Counted from the stretch's first letter, positions 1-7,535 are shown. The stretch is DNA of 13,350 bases from Cyclobacteriaceae bacterium (GCA_025363495.1 JANYDR010000090.1:1-13350); one strand, 5' to 3'. Numbers and translations are program-made. Notes: generated by a model not told the origin, from the sequence alone.

Positions 1-183
1 GGTGTCGCTTGTCCATTTGCGGGTGTTCATGAAGTTGGCAATGGCACGTTCCATATCTTTGAACACAGATCGATCAGTTGACTGGATCTGGTCAGCATTA
101 ACGGTAACCTTACAGTTCAATTCCTGACAGAAGGCTCCTGCCGTCATTAAACAAAAGAGACATGTTACGAGTAACTTATTCAT
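1..183 (-). CDS. DUF4835 / PorD-type T9SS-associated protein, 5' part only
   Basis: This is the N-terminal 61 residues of a gene that runs off the left edge of the window. The ATG overlaps the last codons of coaBC: coaBC stops at 176-178 and this gene starts at 183, an 8-base overlap that suggests translational coupling. The protein begins with a signal peptide (MNKLLVTCLFCLMTAGAFCQ). The mature start, ELNCKVTVNADQIQ followed by a DRSVFKDMERAIANFMN stretch, is the typical opening of the DUF4835 family, which current annotation often names type IX secretion protein PorD. Position after bamD, omega and coaBC matches the order I know from many Bacteroidota, where recN commonly follows. The role in secretion is family knowledge, not seen here. 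Family assignment is strong; function is less certain. Confidence 0.85.
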   Translation of the reverse strand, partial: MNKLLVTCLFCLMTAGAFCQELNCKVTVNADQIQSTDRSVFKDMERAIANFMNTRKWTSDT

Positions 184-1375
184 GCTGAAGGGACAGGATT
201 GCGTCAACAATATCGGCGGCGACTTCCTTTTTGTTTTTTAATGCAAATTCTTTAGAGCCATTTTTGCGGCTGATGATCTCTATCTTATTGGTGTCGTATC
301 CGAAACCAGCGCCTTTTGTATTGAGTGAATTTAAAACAATAAGATCCAAGTTTTTTGCAACGAGTTTTTTCTCTGCGTTACTTTTTTCATTTTCCGTCTC
401 AAGGGCAAAACCAACTATAATCTGACCGTTCTTTTTCTTTTTGCCCAGGCTTGCAGCGATGTCGTGCGTCTTTGTCAGTTCAAGAATAAGGTTGCCTTCT
501 GTCTTCTTTATTTTTTGATCTGCAACGGTAATCGGTTTGTAGTCCGCTACTGCTGCGGATAGCACTGTAATATCTGCTGTCGTGAATAGTTGTTCGCATT
601 GATTAAACATTTCTTCAGCGGAAGTCACAGCATGAACAGTGATACCATTCTGAGTTGTATGCTGAAGGGTAGGGCCGGCCACCAGATCAACATGTGCTCC
701 TTGTAATGCCAGCGCCTCTGCAATTGCGAATCCCATTTTTCCACTGGAATGATTTCCGATAAAACGAACAGGATCGATTGCTTCGTATGTGGGTCCTGCG
801 GTTACAAGGGCTCTTTTACCGGATAATTTTTTTGAGGAAAAGAAATTATCCAACTGCAAAACTATTTCTTCGGGTTCCGCCATGCGGCCATTTCCAATCA
901 GCCCGGAAGCTAACTCGCCAAAACCAGGAGCAATAAAATGGTTGCCGAAGCTTATGAGGCTTGAAATATTTTGTTTCGTCGCAGGATGCTCAAGCATGTC
1001 CAGGTCCATCGCTGGTGCGAAAAATACAGGGCACCGGGCAGAGAGATAGGTTGCCGTCAACAGATTATCACAAAGTCCACCTGCTATCTTAGCTATTGTG
1101 TTTGCACTTGCTGGTGCAATGATCATGGCATCAGCCCATGATCCGAGTTCTACGTGATTATTCCATTCGCCCGTTTCGCTTTTTTGGAAATGAACTAATA
1201 CCGGATTTTTTGACAGAGTGGAAAGCGTGAGTGGTGTTATAAAATCCAATGCCGTCGGAGTCATAATAACTTTTACCTCGGCCTCCTGCCTGATTAGCAG
1301 TCGTACGAGATGGGCAGCTTTATAGGCAGCGATACTTCCGGAAACCCCTAACAAGATTTTCTTACCCCTTAGCAT
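176..1375 (-). CDS. coaBC: Bifunctional phosphopantothenoylcysteine decarboxylase / phosphopantothenate-cysteine ligase
   Basis: This cytoplasmic enzyme carries out two consecutive steps of coenzyme A synthesis: ligation of cysteine to phosphopantothenate (CoaB) and FMN-dependent decarboxylation (CoaC). At 399 residues it has full family length. The CoaC half (about 1-180) shows the flavoprotein start GVSGSIAAYKA (10-20), the catalytic His in NHVELGSWAD (His74), and the PAMDLDM loop (121-127). The CoaB half (about 186-399) shows GPTYEAIDPVRFIGNHSSGKMG-type sequence (194-215) and KKTEGNLILELTKTHDI (290-306). Two CoaC residues differ from the E. coli enzyme: the Asn of PAMN is Asp124, and the Cys of the ACG lid motif is Ser157. 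I recall both changes as usual in Bacteroidota. The start is the ATG at 1375, right before the flavoprotein motif. The gene sits 83 bases after the omega gene, from which a palindrome separates it, and overlaps the DUF4835 gene. Confidence 0.97.
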   Translation of the reverse strand: MLRGKKILLGVSGSIAAYKAAHLVRLLIRQEAEVKVIMTPTALDFITPLTLSTLSKNPVLVHFQKSETGEWNNHVELGSWADAMIIAPASANTIAKIAGGLCDNLLTATYLSARCPVFFAPAMDLDMLEHPATKQNISSLISFGNHFIAPGFGELASGLIGNGRMAEPEEIVLQLDNFFSSKKLSGKRALVTAGPTYEAIDPVRFIGNHSSGKMGFAIAEALALQGAHVDLVAGPTLQHTTQNGITVHAVTSAEEMFNQCEQLFTTADITVLSAAVADYKPITVADQKIKKTEGNLILELTKTHDIAASLGKKKKNGQIIVGFALETENEKSNAEKKLVAKNLDLIVLNSLNTKGAGFGYDTNKIEIISRKNGSKEFALKNKKEVAADIVDAILSLQHE

Positions 1376-1408
1376 GATTGGTTGATCGTTGCAAGCTGAA
1401 CCTTTCGG

Positions 1409-1459
1409 GTTATCCGTTAATCGTTATCTGAGGACTTCGAATAACGATTAACCGTTAAC
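1409..1459. repeat. Intergenic palindrome with heptamer-unit arms (GTTAnnC type)
   Basis: Between the omega gene and coaBC lies a perfect 12-bp inverted repeat: GTTAATCGTTAT at 1416-1427 and ATAACGATTAAC at 1441-1452, with a 13-base loop. Each arm can be read as three 7-base units: GTTATCC, GTTAATC, GTTATCT on the left, and on the other strand GTTAACG, GTTAATC, GTTATTC on the right. The right arm ends on the first base of the omega stop codon (1459-1461). There is no T-run, so it is not a classical terminator. It could form an RNA hairpin within the operon message. Confidence 0.8.
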
Positions 1460-1776
1460 TATTCAGGCTTAACTTCATCCGAACGACGGCGGTACATTAC
1501 CTTACCTTCCAGGAATTCTTCTAATCCAGTAGTGGTAGGCTTTGGCAGGCGTTCGTAAAATCTTGAGATTTCAATTTGCTCACGATTTTCAAATACTTCC
1601 TCTAGATTATCTACGGTCGTGGCGAATTCAGCCAGCTTGTTGTTAAGCTCCTCTTTGATATTGACTGCGATCTGACGGGCGCGTTTTGAAATAACAACAA
1701 CAGATTCGTATACATTTCCGGTTTGAGCGGCAATCTTATCGATGTCACGCGTAATAATTGAAGGTTGATTGGCCAT
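1459..1776 (-). CDS. rpoZ: RNA polymerase omega-like subunit (Rpb6/RpoZ family)
   Basis: This small cytoplasmic protein of 105 residues is the Bacteroidota form of the RNA polymerase omega subunit, which helps fold and hold the beta-prime subunit. The family core is visible: a GNVYESVVVISKRARQIA stretch at about 16-33, matching the omega/Rpb6 pattern of a variable N-terminal Ile-Thr segment, then G-N-x-Y-E and the basic S-K-R-A-R-Q-I helix. The C-terminal third (RFYERLPKPTTTGLEEFLEGKVMYRR) is the extension found in this phylum. The ATG at 1776 lies 4 bases after the bamD stop, so translation is probably coupled to bamD. The identification rests on the core motif and on the bamD - omega - coaBC order; sequence similarity to the proteobacterial RpoZ is low. 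Confidence 0.88.
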   Translation of the reverse strand: MANQPSIITRDIDKIAAQTGNVYESVVVISKRARQIAVNIKEELNNKLAEFATTVDNLEEVFENREQIEISRFYERLPKPTTTGLEEFLEGKVMYRRRSDEVKPE

Positions 1777-1780
1777 GGTA

Positions 1781-2617
1781 CTATGAATTTTTAGTTGCTT
1801 TTAATTTTAGTTCTTTTAACCTGTTGATCTCCGCCAAACTATCGGAATACATTTTTTCTGCCTCCTTTAAGTATGGGCCGCCGGGGAAGTTGTCCACAAG
1901 TTCCTGATAGTATGCAACCACCAGTAAATAACGGTCTAATTGCAATGACTGAAAACTTTGTAATGAAAATTTATATTGTGATACGACTTTGAGGTAAGCA
2001 AGTTCTTCCAGGTATTTCGAATCGGGAAAACGTTTTTTAAAGTTATCAAAGGCAATGATGGCAGCCTTATACATTTTCATTTGCAAATACTGCTTCGCAT
2101 TATCTCTTCCTTTTATTTCCAGTTTTGCCTGGCTCGTAATGATCACTTCATTAGCCTTATCCCTGAACTTACTGTCAGGAAATTGATTTAAAAACGTCTG
2201 CATGGCATCCATTGCTTCTATAGAAGTCTTTTGATCAAGATTGGAAGCAGGAGAAGCGGTATAGAGCGAGTAAGCATACATAAAGTACGCTTCCTGAGCC
2301 AATGAACTTCGGCCATACGTTTCATAAAATGCCTTGAACTGGTTTGATGCCAGCAAATAAGTCCTTTCGTAATACTGGCAATACGCCAGGTAGAATTCTA
2401 CTTTTTCTCCTTCCGGGAGACCCCTCACTACAGGTAAGATCTCTTCGAAAAGCAAGGCAGTGTGGTAGTAATCCTTTTTCTGGTAATAATTCAAACCAGC
2501 GTCATACTTGATACGCCAGTCCTCACTCCGTTGAATTTTACGGAATTTAGTGCAGGAGCCTAACAGCAGCAGCAAGCAGAGGGTAAACCAAACGTTTTTT
2601 GACAGACTTCTGATCAT
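1781..2617 (-). CDS. bamD: Outer membrane assembly lipoprotein BamD
   Basis: BamD is the essential lipoprotein partner of BamA in the outer-membrane beta-barrel assembly machine. The chosen start is the ATG at 2617, giving 278 residues. A longer reading starting with TTG at 2632 is possible, but that TTG is the end of a TATATTTG promoter box, so it cannot be translated from this promoter. The N-terminus is a lipoprotein signal with lipobox LLGSC (acylated Cys22). The rest is helical TPR-like repeats: WRIKYDAGLNYYQKKDYYHTA (34-54), FYETYGRSSLAQEAYFMYAYSLY (97-119), FLNQFPDSKFRDKA (142-155) and FKKRFPDSKYLEELAYLKVVSQYKFS (193-218). The DSK-Y/F-x-x-E/K-A pattern is typical of BamD. It heads the operon bamD - rpoZ - coaBC - porD-like gene. 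Confidence 0.95.
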   Translation of the reverse strand: MIRSLSKNVWFTLCLLLLLGSCTKFRKIQRSEDWRIKYDAGLNYYQKKDYYHTALLFEEILPVVRGLPEGEKVEFYLAYCQYYERTYLLASNQFKAFYETYGRSSLAQEAYFMYAYSLYTASPASNLDQKTSIEAMDAMQTFLNQFPDSKFRDKANEVIITSQAKLEIKGRDNAKQYLQMKMYKAAIIAFDNFKKRFPDSKYLEELAYLKVVSQYKFSLQSFQSLQLDRYLLVVAYYQELVDNFPGGPYLKEAEKMYSDSLAEINRLKELKLKATKNS

Positions 2618-2629
2618 AAAAGAAGGCCG

Positions 2630-2637
2630 CAAATATA
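2630..2637 (-). promoter_or_regulatory. Bacteroidota-type -7 box of the bamD operon
   Basis: On the minus strand the sequence reads TATATTTG followed by CGG, an exact match to the Bacteroidota -7 consensus TAnnTTTG. It lies 12 bases before the bamD ATG, so the transcript would start about 7-8 bases before the gene. The -33 element is poor: only a TTTC about 20 bases upstream. The last three bases form the TTG that a simple gene caller would take as the start codon. Confidence 0.6.
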
Positions 2638-2689
2638 CACTTCAGCCCTGCATAAGTGAAATTTAAATCAAAACGATCTTTTTAAGAGA

Positions 2690-3394
2690 TTATTTCCTTA
2701 CTACCAGTTTGCGGGTCAGAACGCCGACATTGTCCAGATAAACCGTGTAAAAATAGACTCCAGAGGTGAATTCGTCAGCCTGAATTTTCACCTTACTTTC
2801 AAAAACTGGCAATTCGTAGTGACCTACTGGGCTGCCTAAAATATTATGGATCACGACCTTTGCTTTAATCAGTTCATTGTGAATTCGATAGTCTATAGTG
2901 GCCTGATCAATAACGGGATTGGGATAGACATCATGGATTGTAATGTCCTTTGATTGAAAAACGAGGGATTTTATAGGTTTTTCATCCACGGAAAGGGAAA
3001 AAGCATGTTCTATGCTCATGGTTGGGTTTCCACGGGGGAAAACTTCAAACCGAAAAGAGTTTAGGGTAGTTACAAGCCCCGTTTCAACAGTGAAATAGAG
3101 ATTGCTAATCGTTTCTCCTGCTTCAATCTTTTTTGAGAACTGATCGACACCTGGATCAAAACATTCATCGCCAAGGCAGAAAAAGCCTTTTTGGTTTGAT
3201 CCAAGGTCTCCCTGGGCCTTCTTAATAATGAAAAACTGGGCTTTATCTGAGGCGTTTTTAATCCGAATTGGAATTCTGACGGTCTGTCCAAGGCCTGCCT
3301 GATAACTGTCCTGGCGATCAGTCCATTCCAAACTTTGCGCGGTCGCCGAAAGGCCGAAAGCGAAAGTTAACAGAAGGAATAAAAACAGTTTCAT
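2690..3394 (-). CDS. Small secreted protein with a T9SS type A sorting domain
   Basis: The product is a 234-residue exported protein. The start is taken at the ATG of MKLFLFLLLTFAFGLSATAQ (position 3394), a clean signal peptide cleaved after about residue 20. A longer reading from a TTG at 3442 would place a non-signal stretch ahead of it and run through the likely promoter. Residues 21-150 look like a beta-sandwich (SYQAGLGQTVRIPIRIKNASDKAQFFIIKK), with a possible disulfide pair, Cys73 and Cys78, in CLGDEC. Residues 153-234 are the T9SS C-terminal sorting domain: VYPNP at 156-160, a DYRIHNELIKAKVVIHNILG core, TSGVYFYTVY and the LTRKLVVRK end. The protein is therefore probably moved across the outer membrane by the type IX system and attached or released. 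Its own function is unknown. It has a promoter of its own. Confidence 0.85.
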   Translation of the reverse strand: MKLFLFLLLTFAFGLSATAQSLEWTDRQDSYQAGLGQTVRIPIRIKNASDKAQFFIIKKAQGDLGSNQKGFFCLGDECFDPGVDQFSKKIEAGETISNLYFTVETGLVTTLNSFRFEVFPRGNPTMSIEHAFSLSVDEKPIKSLVFQSKDITIHDVYPNPVIDQATIDYRIHNELIKAKVVIHNILGSPVGHYELPVFESKVKIQADEFTSGVYFYTVYLDNVGVLTRKLVVRK

Positions 3395-3417
3395 AATCAG
3401 CAACACGAAGTCAATTG

Positions 3418-3448
3418 AAAAGATACTGCAAAGCAGCGTCAACTCAAA
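3418..3448 (-). promoter_or_regulatory. Probable promoter of the T9SS cargo gene
   Basis: On the minus strand TTTG (3448-3445) is followed after exactly 19 bases by TATCTTTT (3425-3418). This matches the Bacteroidota pattern TTTG-N19-TAnnTTTG except for the last base of the -7 box. The start codon at 3394 lies 23 bases downstream of the box. Confidence 0.45.
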
Positions 3449-3510
3449 GAAAATTCCTAAAAAAGAAGATTAAGGAAACAATAATGTTTGCTGATTTCCC
3501 GTTGCGGACG

Positions 3511-5151
3511 CTACGGACTTTTTTGAGTTACCTGTTTTCGGGTAGGCCGGTCGGAACCTCTCCACAAAAAACCTTTCAATACTGTGTCATCTTTCTTGAG
3601 CTCATGAGGTGGTGTAAAAGTAGCATCCGGCTTGATGTAAAAACTTATGTTGTGCACTTTGCCTTCTTTAAAGTTGATCTTCATATTGCTGCACACAATT
3701 CTATTCACGCCGGAGATGACATTAATTTTTTCTTTTTTCTTTTTTTCAACTTTTGTGCTGCCTGACCCGTGTACCCTTACACTGTCCATCACCTGAATTC
3801 TTACGCTATCTGCTTGTATGCTGTCGTTTCTCAGGCGGCTGCTTTTTCCAGGTTCTTTATCTTTTTCCTGAAGTGCATAGTAAAGGCTTTCTCCATTCCC
3901 CTCCACAAACACGTGATGTATGTCTTTACCCTGAAAATAGGCCGTCATTTTTCTTCCTTTTATCTGGTTAAAATTTTTCAATGTATCCTGAGAAGCAACA
4001 AATGAGTTTGATATAAGGTATATCCGACTGACTTTTTTATTTTTCAGAAGTATACTGATAGAGTCCGCTGTCATCTGATTCTCATTTGCCCAAAGAACGG
4101 GTTGCTTGTAAAAGTAAAGCGTGGAATCGCTGGACTTGTACACAAGTGAATCTGCCTTCCCCTGAAGATCGGATTTAAAAATCCTCACGTTGTGATAAGC
4201 TAGCAATCTTTTCTTTTTTGGATCTTCATTCTCAACTGACATTAGTGTGTCGGCAGAAATAAAGAGTGTATCATTCTCATCTGTAACACGAGCAGCGTAG
4301 GCATGACCATAAACTTTGGAAATGCCAGTTTTTCGATTGTAGAATCCATCGTCGCCATAGATATGCATATTTTCGGCCTTGGATGTCATGACAACATTTC
4401 CCTGTGCTTTGTAAAGTTTGCGAAGGTCATCAAGGTAAAGCCGGTTTCCTTTAAGTCGATAGGTTGGAGTTTCAAAGTCACCTTTCACCAGATCGGATTT
4501 TTTTTGCCTGGTATCGTAGTATCCATTTTCATAATAGGCAACTCCGCCTTCCTTGTCTTCAAGCTTTGTCAGGGCCCTGAAGTAAACAAACCTGGTTTTG
4601 GAACTATACTGTAATGTATCTGATGTCATCGTATAGTCTTTGTTTACACCAACGACATTTGTTTTAAACGAGGCAAGATTTGTGTTCAAATTGTAATAAC
4701 CTTTTTTACTTGTCAATGTGTTGGTGCTATCGACGAGCTTGCCGTTGTTAAAATACCTGGCTTCGTTTTTTTGGCGGTCATAATCCAGGAAGTCAGTATA
4801 TAAAGTGGCAGTCTCAAGTTTGGTGAAGATTACATTCTGGCGGAGATAAGCGATCTTTTTATTGCCATCATAGGTTAGACCGGAAGCAGTGCACGTTACG
4901 GAATCCCCTTCAACAATTCTTATCCGACCGAAGGCCTGAACGGTATTTTCTGCCCTGTTAAAAATAGCCGAGTCGCAGTAAATTGTGGTTTCATTCTGGA
5001 CAAAGATGACGTCGCCAATTACCCAGTCATTTCGGACACCGTTTACAACAGAGCCCCTGAGTGTAGTAGCTTGCTTCATCTTCACTTTTCGCTGGCTAAA
5101 AGCACTCAACGAGCAAAGAATGGCTAAAAAAATGAGGGCGGCTATTTTCAT
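3511..5151 (-). CDS. OstA/LptA-like LPS transport protein
   Basis: This 546-residue protein belongs to the OstA-like family of Bacteroidota, large relatives of LptA, the periplasmic bridge that carries LPS to the outer membrane. A signal peptide (MKIAALIFLAILCSLSAFSQ) directs export. The body is a long series of beta-jellyroll (OstA) repeats with the recurring theme of 'x-x-D-S/T-L-x-Y-x' edges, e.g. TIYCDSAIFNRAENTVQAFGRI (56-77), TSDTLQYSSKTRFVYFRA (176-193), ISADTLMS (298-305) and GKADSLVYKSSDSTLYFY (331-348). The C-terminus CSNMKINFKEGKVHNISFYIKP, then PHELKKDDTVLKGFLWR, is the family signature. Residues about 431-478 form a charged, Lys/Ser-rich insert of low complexity. The start is the ATG at 5151; the TTG at 5163 lies inside the promoter box. 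It is divergent from tilS, a common Bacteroidota arrangement. Confidence 0.88.
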   Translation of the reverse strand: MKIAALIFLAILCSLSAFSQRKVKMKQATTLRGSVVNGVRNDWVIGDVIFVQNETTIYCDSAIFNRAENTVQAFGRIRIVEGDSVTCTASGLTYDGNKKIAYLRQNVIFTKLETATLYTDFLDYDRQKNEARYFNNGKLVDSTNTLTSKKGYYNLNTNLASFKTNVVGVNKDYTMTSDTLQYSSKTRFVYFRALTKLEDKEGGVAYYENGYYDTRQKKSDLVKGDFETPTYRLKGNRLYLDDLRKLYKAQGNVVMTSKAENMHIYGDDGFYNRKTGISKVYGHAYAARVTDENDTLFISADTLMSVENEDPKKKRLLAYHNVRIFKSDLQGKADSLVYKSSDSTLYFYKQPVLWANENQMTADSISILLKNKKVSRIYLISNSFVASQDTLKNFNQIKGRKMTAYFQGKDIHHVFVEGNGESLYYALQEKDKEPGKSSRLRNDSIQADSVRIQVMDSVRVHGSGSTKVEKKKKEKINVISGVNRIVCSNMKINFKEGKVHNISFYIKPDATFTPPHELKKDDTVLKGFLWRGSDRPTRKQVTQKSP

Positions 5152-5160
5152 TCTGAACCG

Positions 5161-5168
5161 CAAAGGTA
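5161..5168 (-). promoter_or_regulatory. -7 box of the OstA-like gene
   Basis: On the minus strand the sequence reads TACCTTTG followed by CGG, an exact TAnnTTTG match. It lies 9 bases before the ATG at 5151, leaving a leader of about 5 bases. No good -33 element is seen at the usual distance. The final TTG of the box is the apparent start codon of the longest reading frame. Confidence 0.6.
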
Positions 5169-5198
5169 GAAAAGACGAGGAGACCGTGGGACTTTTGA

Positions 5199-5206
5199 TA
5201 ATTTTG
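5199..5206 (+). promoter_or_regulatory. -7 box of tilS
   Basis: TAATTTTG is an exact TAnnTTTG match and lies only 4 bases before the tilS ATG at 5211. Transcription would begin at or next to the start codon, so the message would be leaderless. No clear TTTG is present about 19 bases upstream. With the box at 5161-5168 it forms a compact divergent promoter region of about 60 bases. Confidence 0.55.
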
Positions 5207-5210
5207 AGTA

Positions 5211-6530
5211 ATGCTCCAGCACCTTAGAAATTTTATCTCTCAACATGATCTCGTCGACCCCCGCGACCGCATATTGCTGGCGGTGAGTGGCGGACTCGAT
5301 TCTATGGTGATGCTGGACCTGTTTCGCGAAGCAGGATATCACATTGGTGTAGCCCATTGTAATTTCCATCTCAGATTTGAAGAGTCGGATGGAGACGAGG
5401 CTTTTGTTGCTCATTATTGCAAACGTTCAGGAATTGATTTTTTTACTCATGACTTTGACACCAAGAACTATGCCGAAGAGACGGGACTATCTATTCAAAT
5501 GGCAGCCCGGGAGCTTCGCTATACCTGGTTTGAGAAATTAATTGAAAAAGAGAAATTTCATTGGATCGCTACAGCCCATCATTTGAATGATAATCTGGAA
5601 ACCGTCTTATTCCGATGGATAAATGGGGCGAGCCTGGATCTGCTAACGGGAATTCCTTTGAAGAATGGTAAAGTGATTCGACCCTTACTTTTTGCGAAGC
5701 GCGACGAAATTCTGACCTATGCCATTGAAAAAAAAATTTCCTGGCGTGAGGACAACAGTAATGCGACAGACGATTACAAGCGGAACTTCGTCCGTCATCA
5801 GATTATTCCAAAGCTTAAGGAAGTCAACCCTTCTCTGGAGAATACTTTCAGTGACTCGCTTGAAAAAGTAAAGGGTGCATATGAATTGATGCAGCGGGGA
5901 ATCGGGCAATTGAAAGATAGTGTGACGCGCATGGAAGGTGAACGATTTCTCATCGACAAGAACCTTCTGATGATGCTGCAGCATCCCGCTTATGTCTGTT
6001 ATGAATGGCTGAGATCTTTTGGATTTGAATGGGACCGCTGCCTGCAACTGGTCACAGCTGTTCAAGGTCAGTCGGGTAAGCAATTTTTTTCTGCTACCCA
6101 CCAAGCGGTAATTGACAGAGAATATATAATTGTTTCTCCGCGGCAGGAATGGACCGCGGAGATTCTTATTGAAGATGGTCAGGACAAGGCGATGCTGGGG
6201 CCATGGATATTAAAACTAAGGTCTGCTTCGGGAAAGAAGATCCAACCAGGTGTGGATTGTGGATCGTTCGATCATAGCAAAGTAAAATTTCCTGTGCTGT
6301 GGAGGAAGTGGAGAAGTGGAGATAGCTTCTTTCCGTTGGGGATGGGGCACCGCAAAAAGGTAAGCGATTTTCTCATCGATGAGAAGGTATCGTTGGATAA
6401 AAAGAATGACGTAACCGTGGTGGAATCGGGTGGTGAAGTAGTGTGGGTGGTAGGTCACCGGGTTGACGACCGTTTCAAAGTAACCGCCCAAACAAAATCG
6501 GTTTTGGAAATGCAGGTTAAGCATATTTAA
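5211..6530 (+). CDS. tilS: tRNA(Ile)-lysidine synthase
   Basis: TilS modifies the wobble cytidine of the CAU-anticodon tRNA-Ile to lysidine, using ATP and lysine, so that AUA is read as isoleucine. The 439-residue protein is of normal long-form length. The N-terminal PP-loop ATPase shows SGGLDS (26-31), AHCNFHLR (48-55), the ATAHHLNDNLET motif (120-131), RPLL (157-160) and RNFVRH (191-196). A helical linker follows. The C-terminal tRNA-binding domain (about 361-425) shows LWRKWRSGDSFFPLGMGHRKKVSDFLIDEKV. The ATG at 5211 begins right before the typical N-terminus and sits 4 bases after a promoter box. mdh follows after 72 bases with a promoter of its own. Confidence 0.97.
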   Translation: MLQHLRNFISQHDLVDPRDRILLAVSGGLDSMVMLDLFREAGYHIGVAHCNFHLRFEESDGDEAFVAHYCKRSGIDFFTHDFDTKNYAEETGLSIQMAARELRYTWFEKLIEKEKFHWIATAHHLNDNLETVLFRWINGASLDLLTGIPLKNGKVIRPLLFAKRDEILTYAIEKKISWREDNSNATDDYKRNFVRHQIIPKLKEVNPSLENTFSDSLEKVKGAYELMQRGIGQLKDSVTRMEGERFLIDKNLLMMLQHPAYVCYEWLRSFGFEWDRCLQLVTAVQGQSGKQFFSATHQAVIDREYIIVSPRQEWTAEILIEDGQDKAMLGPWILKLRSASGKKIQPGVDCGSFDHSKVKFPVLWRKWRSGDSFFPLGMGHRKKVSDFLIDEKVSLDKKNDVTVVESGGEVVWVVGHRVDDRFKVTAQTKSVLEMQVKHI

Positions 6531-6542
6531 ATAAGCATCTCT

Positions 6543-6572
6543 TTTGGTTTCCTTTCCGGATTGATAACTTGC
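6543..6572 (+). promoter_or_regulatory. Probable mdh promoter
   Basis: TTTG at 6543-6546 is followed after 18 bases by TAACTTGC at 6565-6572, which resembles TAnnTTTG with one T missing. The mdh start lies 30 bases after the box, leaving a normal leader of about 25 bases that is A-rich and has no Shine-Dalgarno sequence. Confidence 0.4.
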
Positions 6573-6602
6573 GCCCGCAAAAAAAGCTAACCCTTTTACT
6601 AT

Positions 6603-7535
6603 ATGAAAATAACTGTTGTTGGTGCCGGAAATGTTGGCGCTACATGTGCCGATGTGCTCGCTTACCGTGAAGTTGCGAATGAAATTGTGTTGGTTGATAT
6701 CAAAGAAGGTCTTGCTGAAGGTAAGGCGCTTGACATCTGGCAGAAAGCCCCCATTGACCTGTATGACAGCCGTACGATTGGCTCTACTAACGATTACTCC
6801 AAGTCTGCAAAATCTGATGTAGTGGTAATTACGTCAGGACTTCCCCGTAAACCGGGAATGAGCCGCGATGATTTGATAGGCACGAATGCAGGTATTGTAA
6901 AAACTGTAACTGAAAACGTCGTCAAGCATTCACCCAACGCTATTATTATCGTAGTATCCAATCCGCTTGATGTAATGACATATCAGGCGCATTTGACTTC
7001 TAATTTTCCCCGTACCCGCGTGATTGGCATGGCGGGTATTCTGGATACAGCCCGGTACCGCGCGTTTTTGGCTGAGGCATTAAATATTTCTCCAAAAGAT
7101 ATTCAGGCAATGTTGCTTGGTGGACATGGTGATACAATGGTGCCACTGCCGCGTTATACAACAGTTGCAGGTATCCCTGTAACTGAATTGATTGACAAGG
7201 AGAAACTCAATATGATTATTGAGCGCACAAAAGTTGGTGGAGGAGAATTGGTGAAGCTTATGGGAACATCTGCTTGGTACGCTCCTGGTTCTGCTGCGGC
7301 CCAAATGGTTGAGGCGATTGTTAAAGACCAGAGAAGAATTCTTCCAGTATGTATGCAGCTTGACGGAGAGTATGGAATTAAGAATTGCTACCTCGGTGTT
7401 CCGGCCGTGCTGGGTAAGAATGGCGTGGAGCGCGTGCTCGAGCTTGATTTGAATACAGAGGAGAAGGCGTTACTGGAGACAAGTAGAAAACATGTGACCG
7501 AGGTGATGGAAGTACTTGAAAAGTTGGGGAAGTAG
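6603..7535 (+). CDS. mdh: Malate dehydrogenase (LDH-like type)
   Basis: This cytoplasmic enzyme interconverts malate and oxaloacetate with NAD in the citric acid cycle. At 310 residues it belongs to the LDH-like group of malate dehydrogenases. The Rossmann motif GAGNVG is at 7-12, and Asp32 at the end of the second strand indicates NAD rather than NADP. The mobile loop GLPRKPGMSRDDL (79-91) carries the two substrate arginines, Arg82 and Arg88; Arg at the first position marks malate rather than lactate dehydrogenase. VSNPLDVMTY is at 118-127. The catalytic pair is Asp148 (GILDTARYR) and His175 (LLGGHGDTMVPL). No irregularity is seen. The gene is monocistronic, with a probable promoter upstream and a hairpin terminator downstream. 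Confidence 0.97.
   Translation: MKITVVGAGNVGATCADVLAYREVANEIVLVDIKEGLAEGKALDIWQKAPIDLYDSRTIGSTNDYSKSAKSDVVVITSGLPRKPGMSRDDLIGTNAGIVKTVTENVVKHSPNAIIIVVSNPLDVMTYQAHLTSNFPRTRVIGMAGILDTARYRAFLAEALNISPKDIQAMLLGGHGDTMVPLPRYTTVAGIPVTELIDKEKLNMIIERTKVGGGELVKLMGTSAWYAPGSAAAQMVEAIVKDQRRILPVCMQLDGEYGIKNCYLGVPAVLGKNGVERVLELDLNTEEKALLETSRKHVTEVMEVLEKLGK

Noticed and set aside
3455..3487. Weak hairpin AAACA-TTAT-TGTTT (minus strand) after the OstA-like gene, followed by a T-rich stretch
   Set aside because: The stem is five AT-rich pairs, too weak to call a terminator with confidence, although it is in a plausible place.
3727..3747. Long T-rich run that looks like a terminator tail on the plus strand
   Set aside because: It is the antisense of Lys/Glu codons (KVEKKKKEK) in the OstA-like gene and has no GC-rich stem before it.
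3415..3765. Plus-strand open frames opposite the OstA-like gene (also 3753-4005 and 4303-4614)
   Set aside because: They lack family features, and their composition is explained as the complement of a well-supported minus-strand gene.
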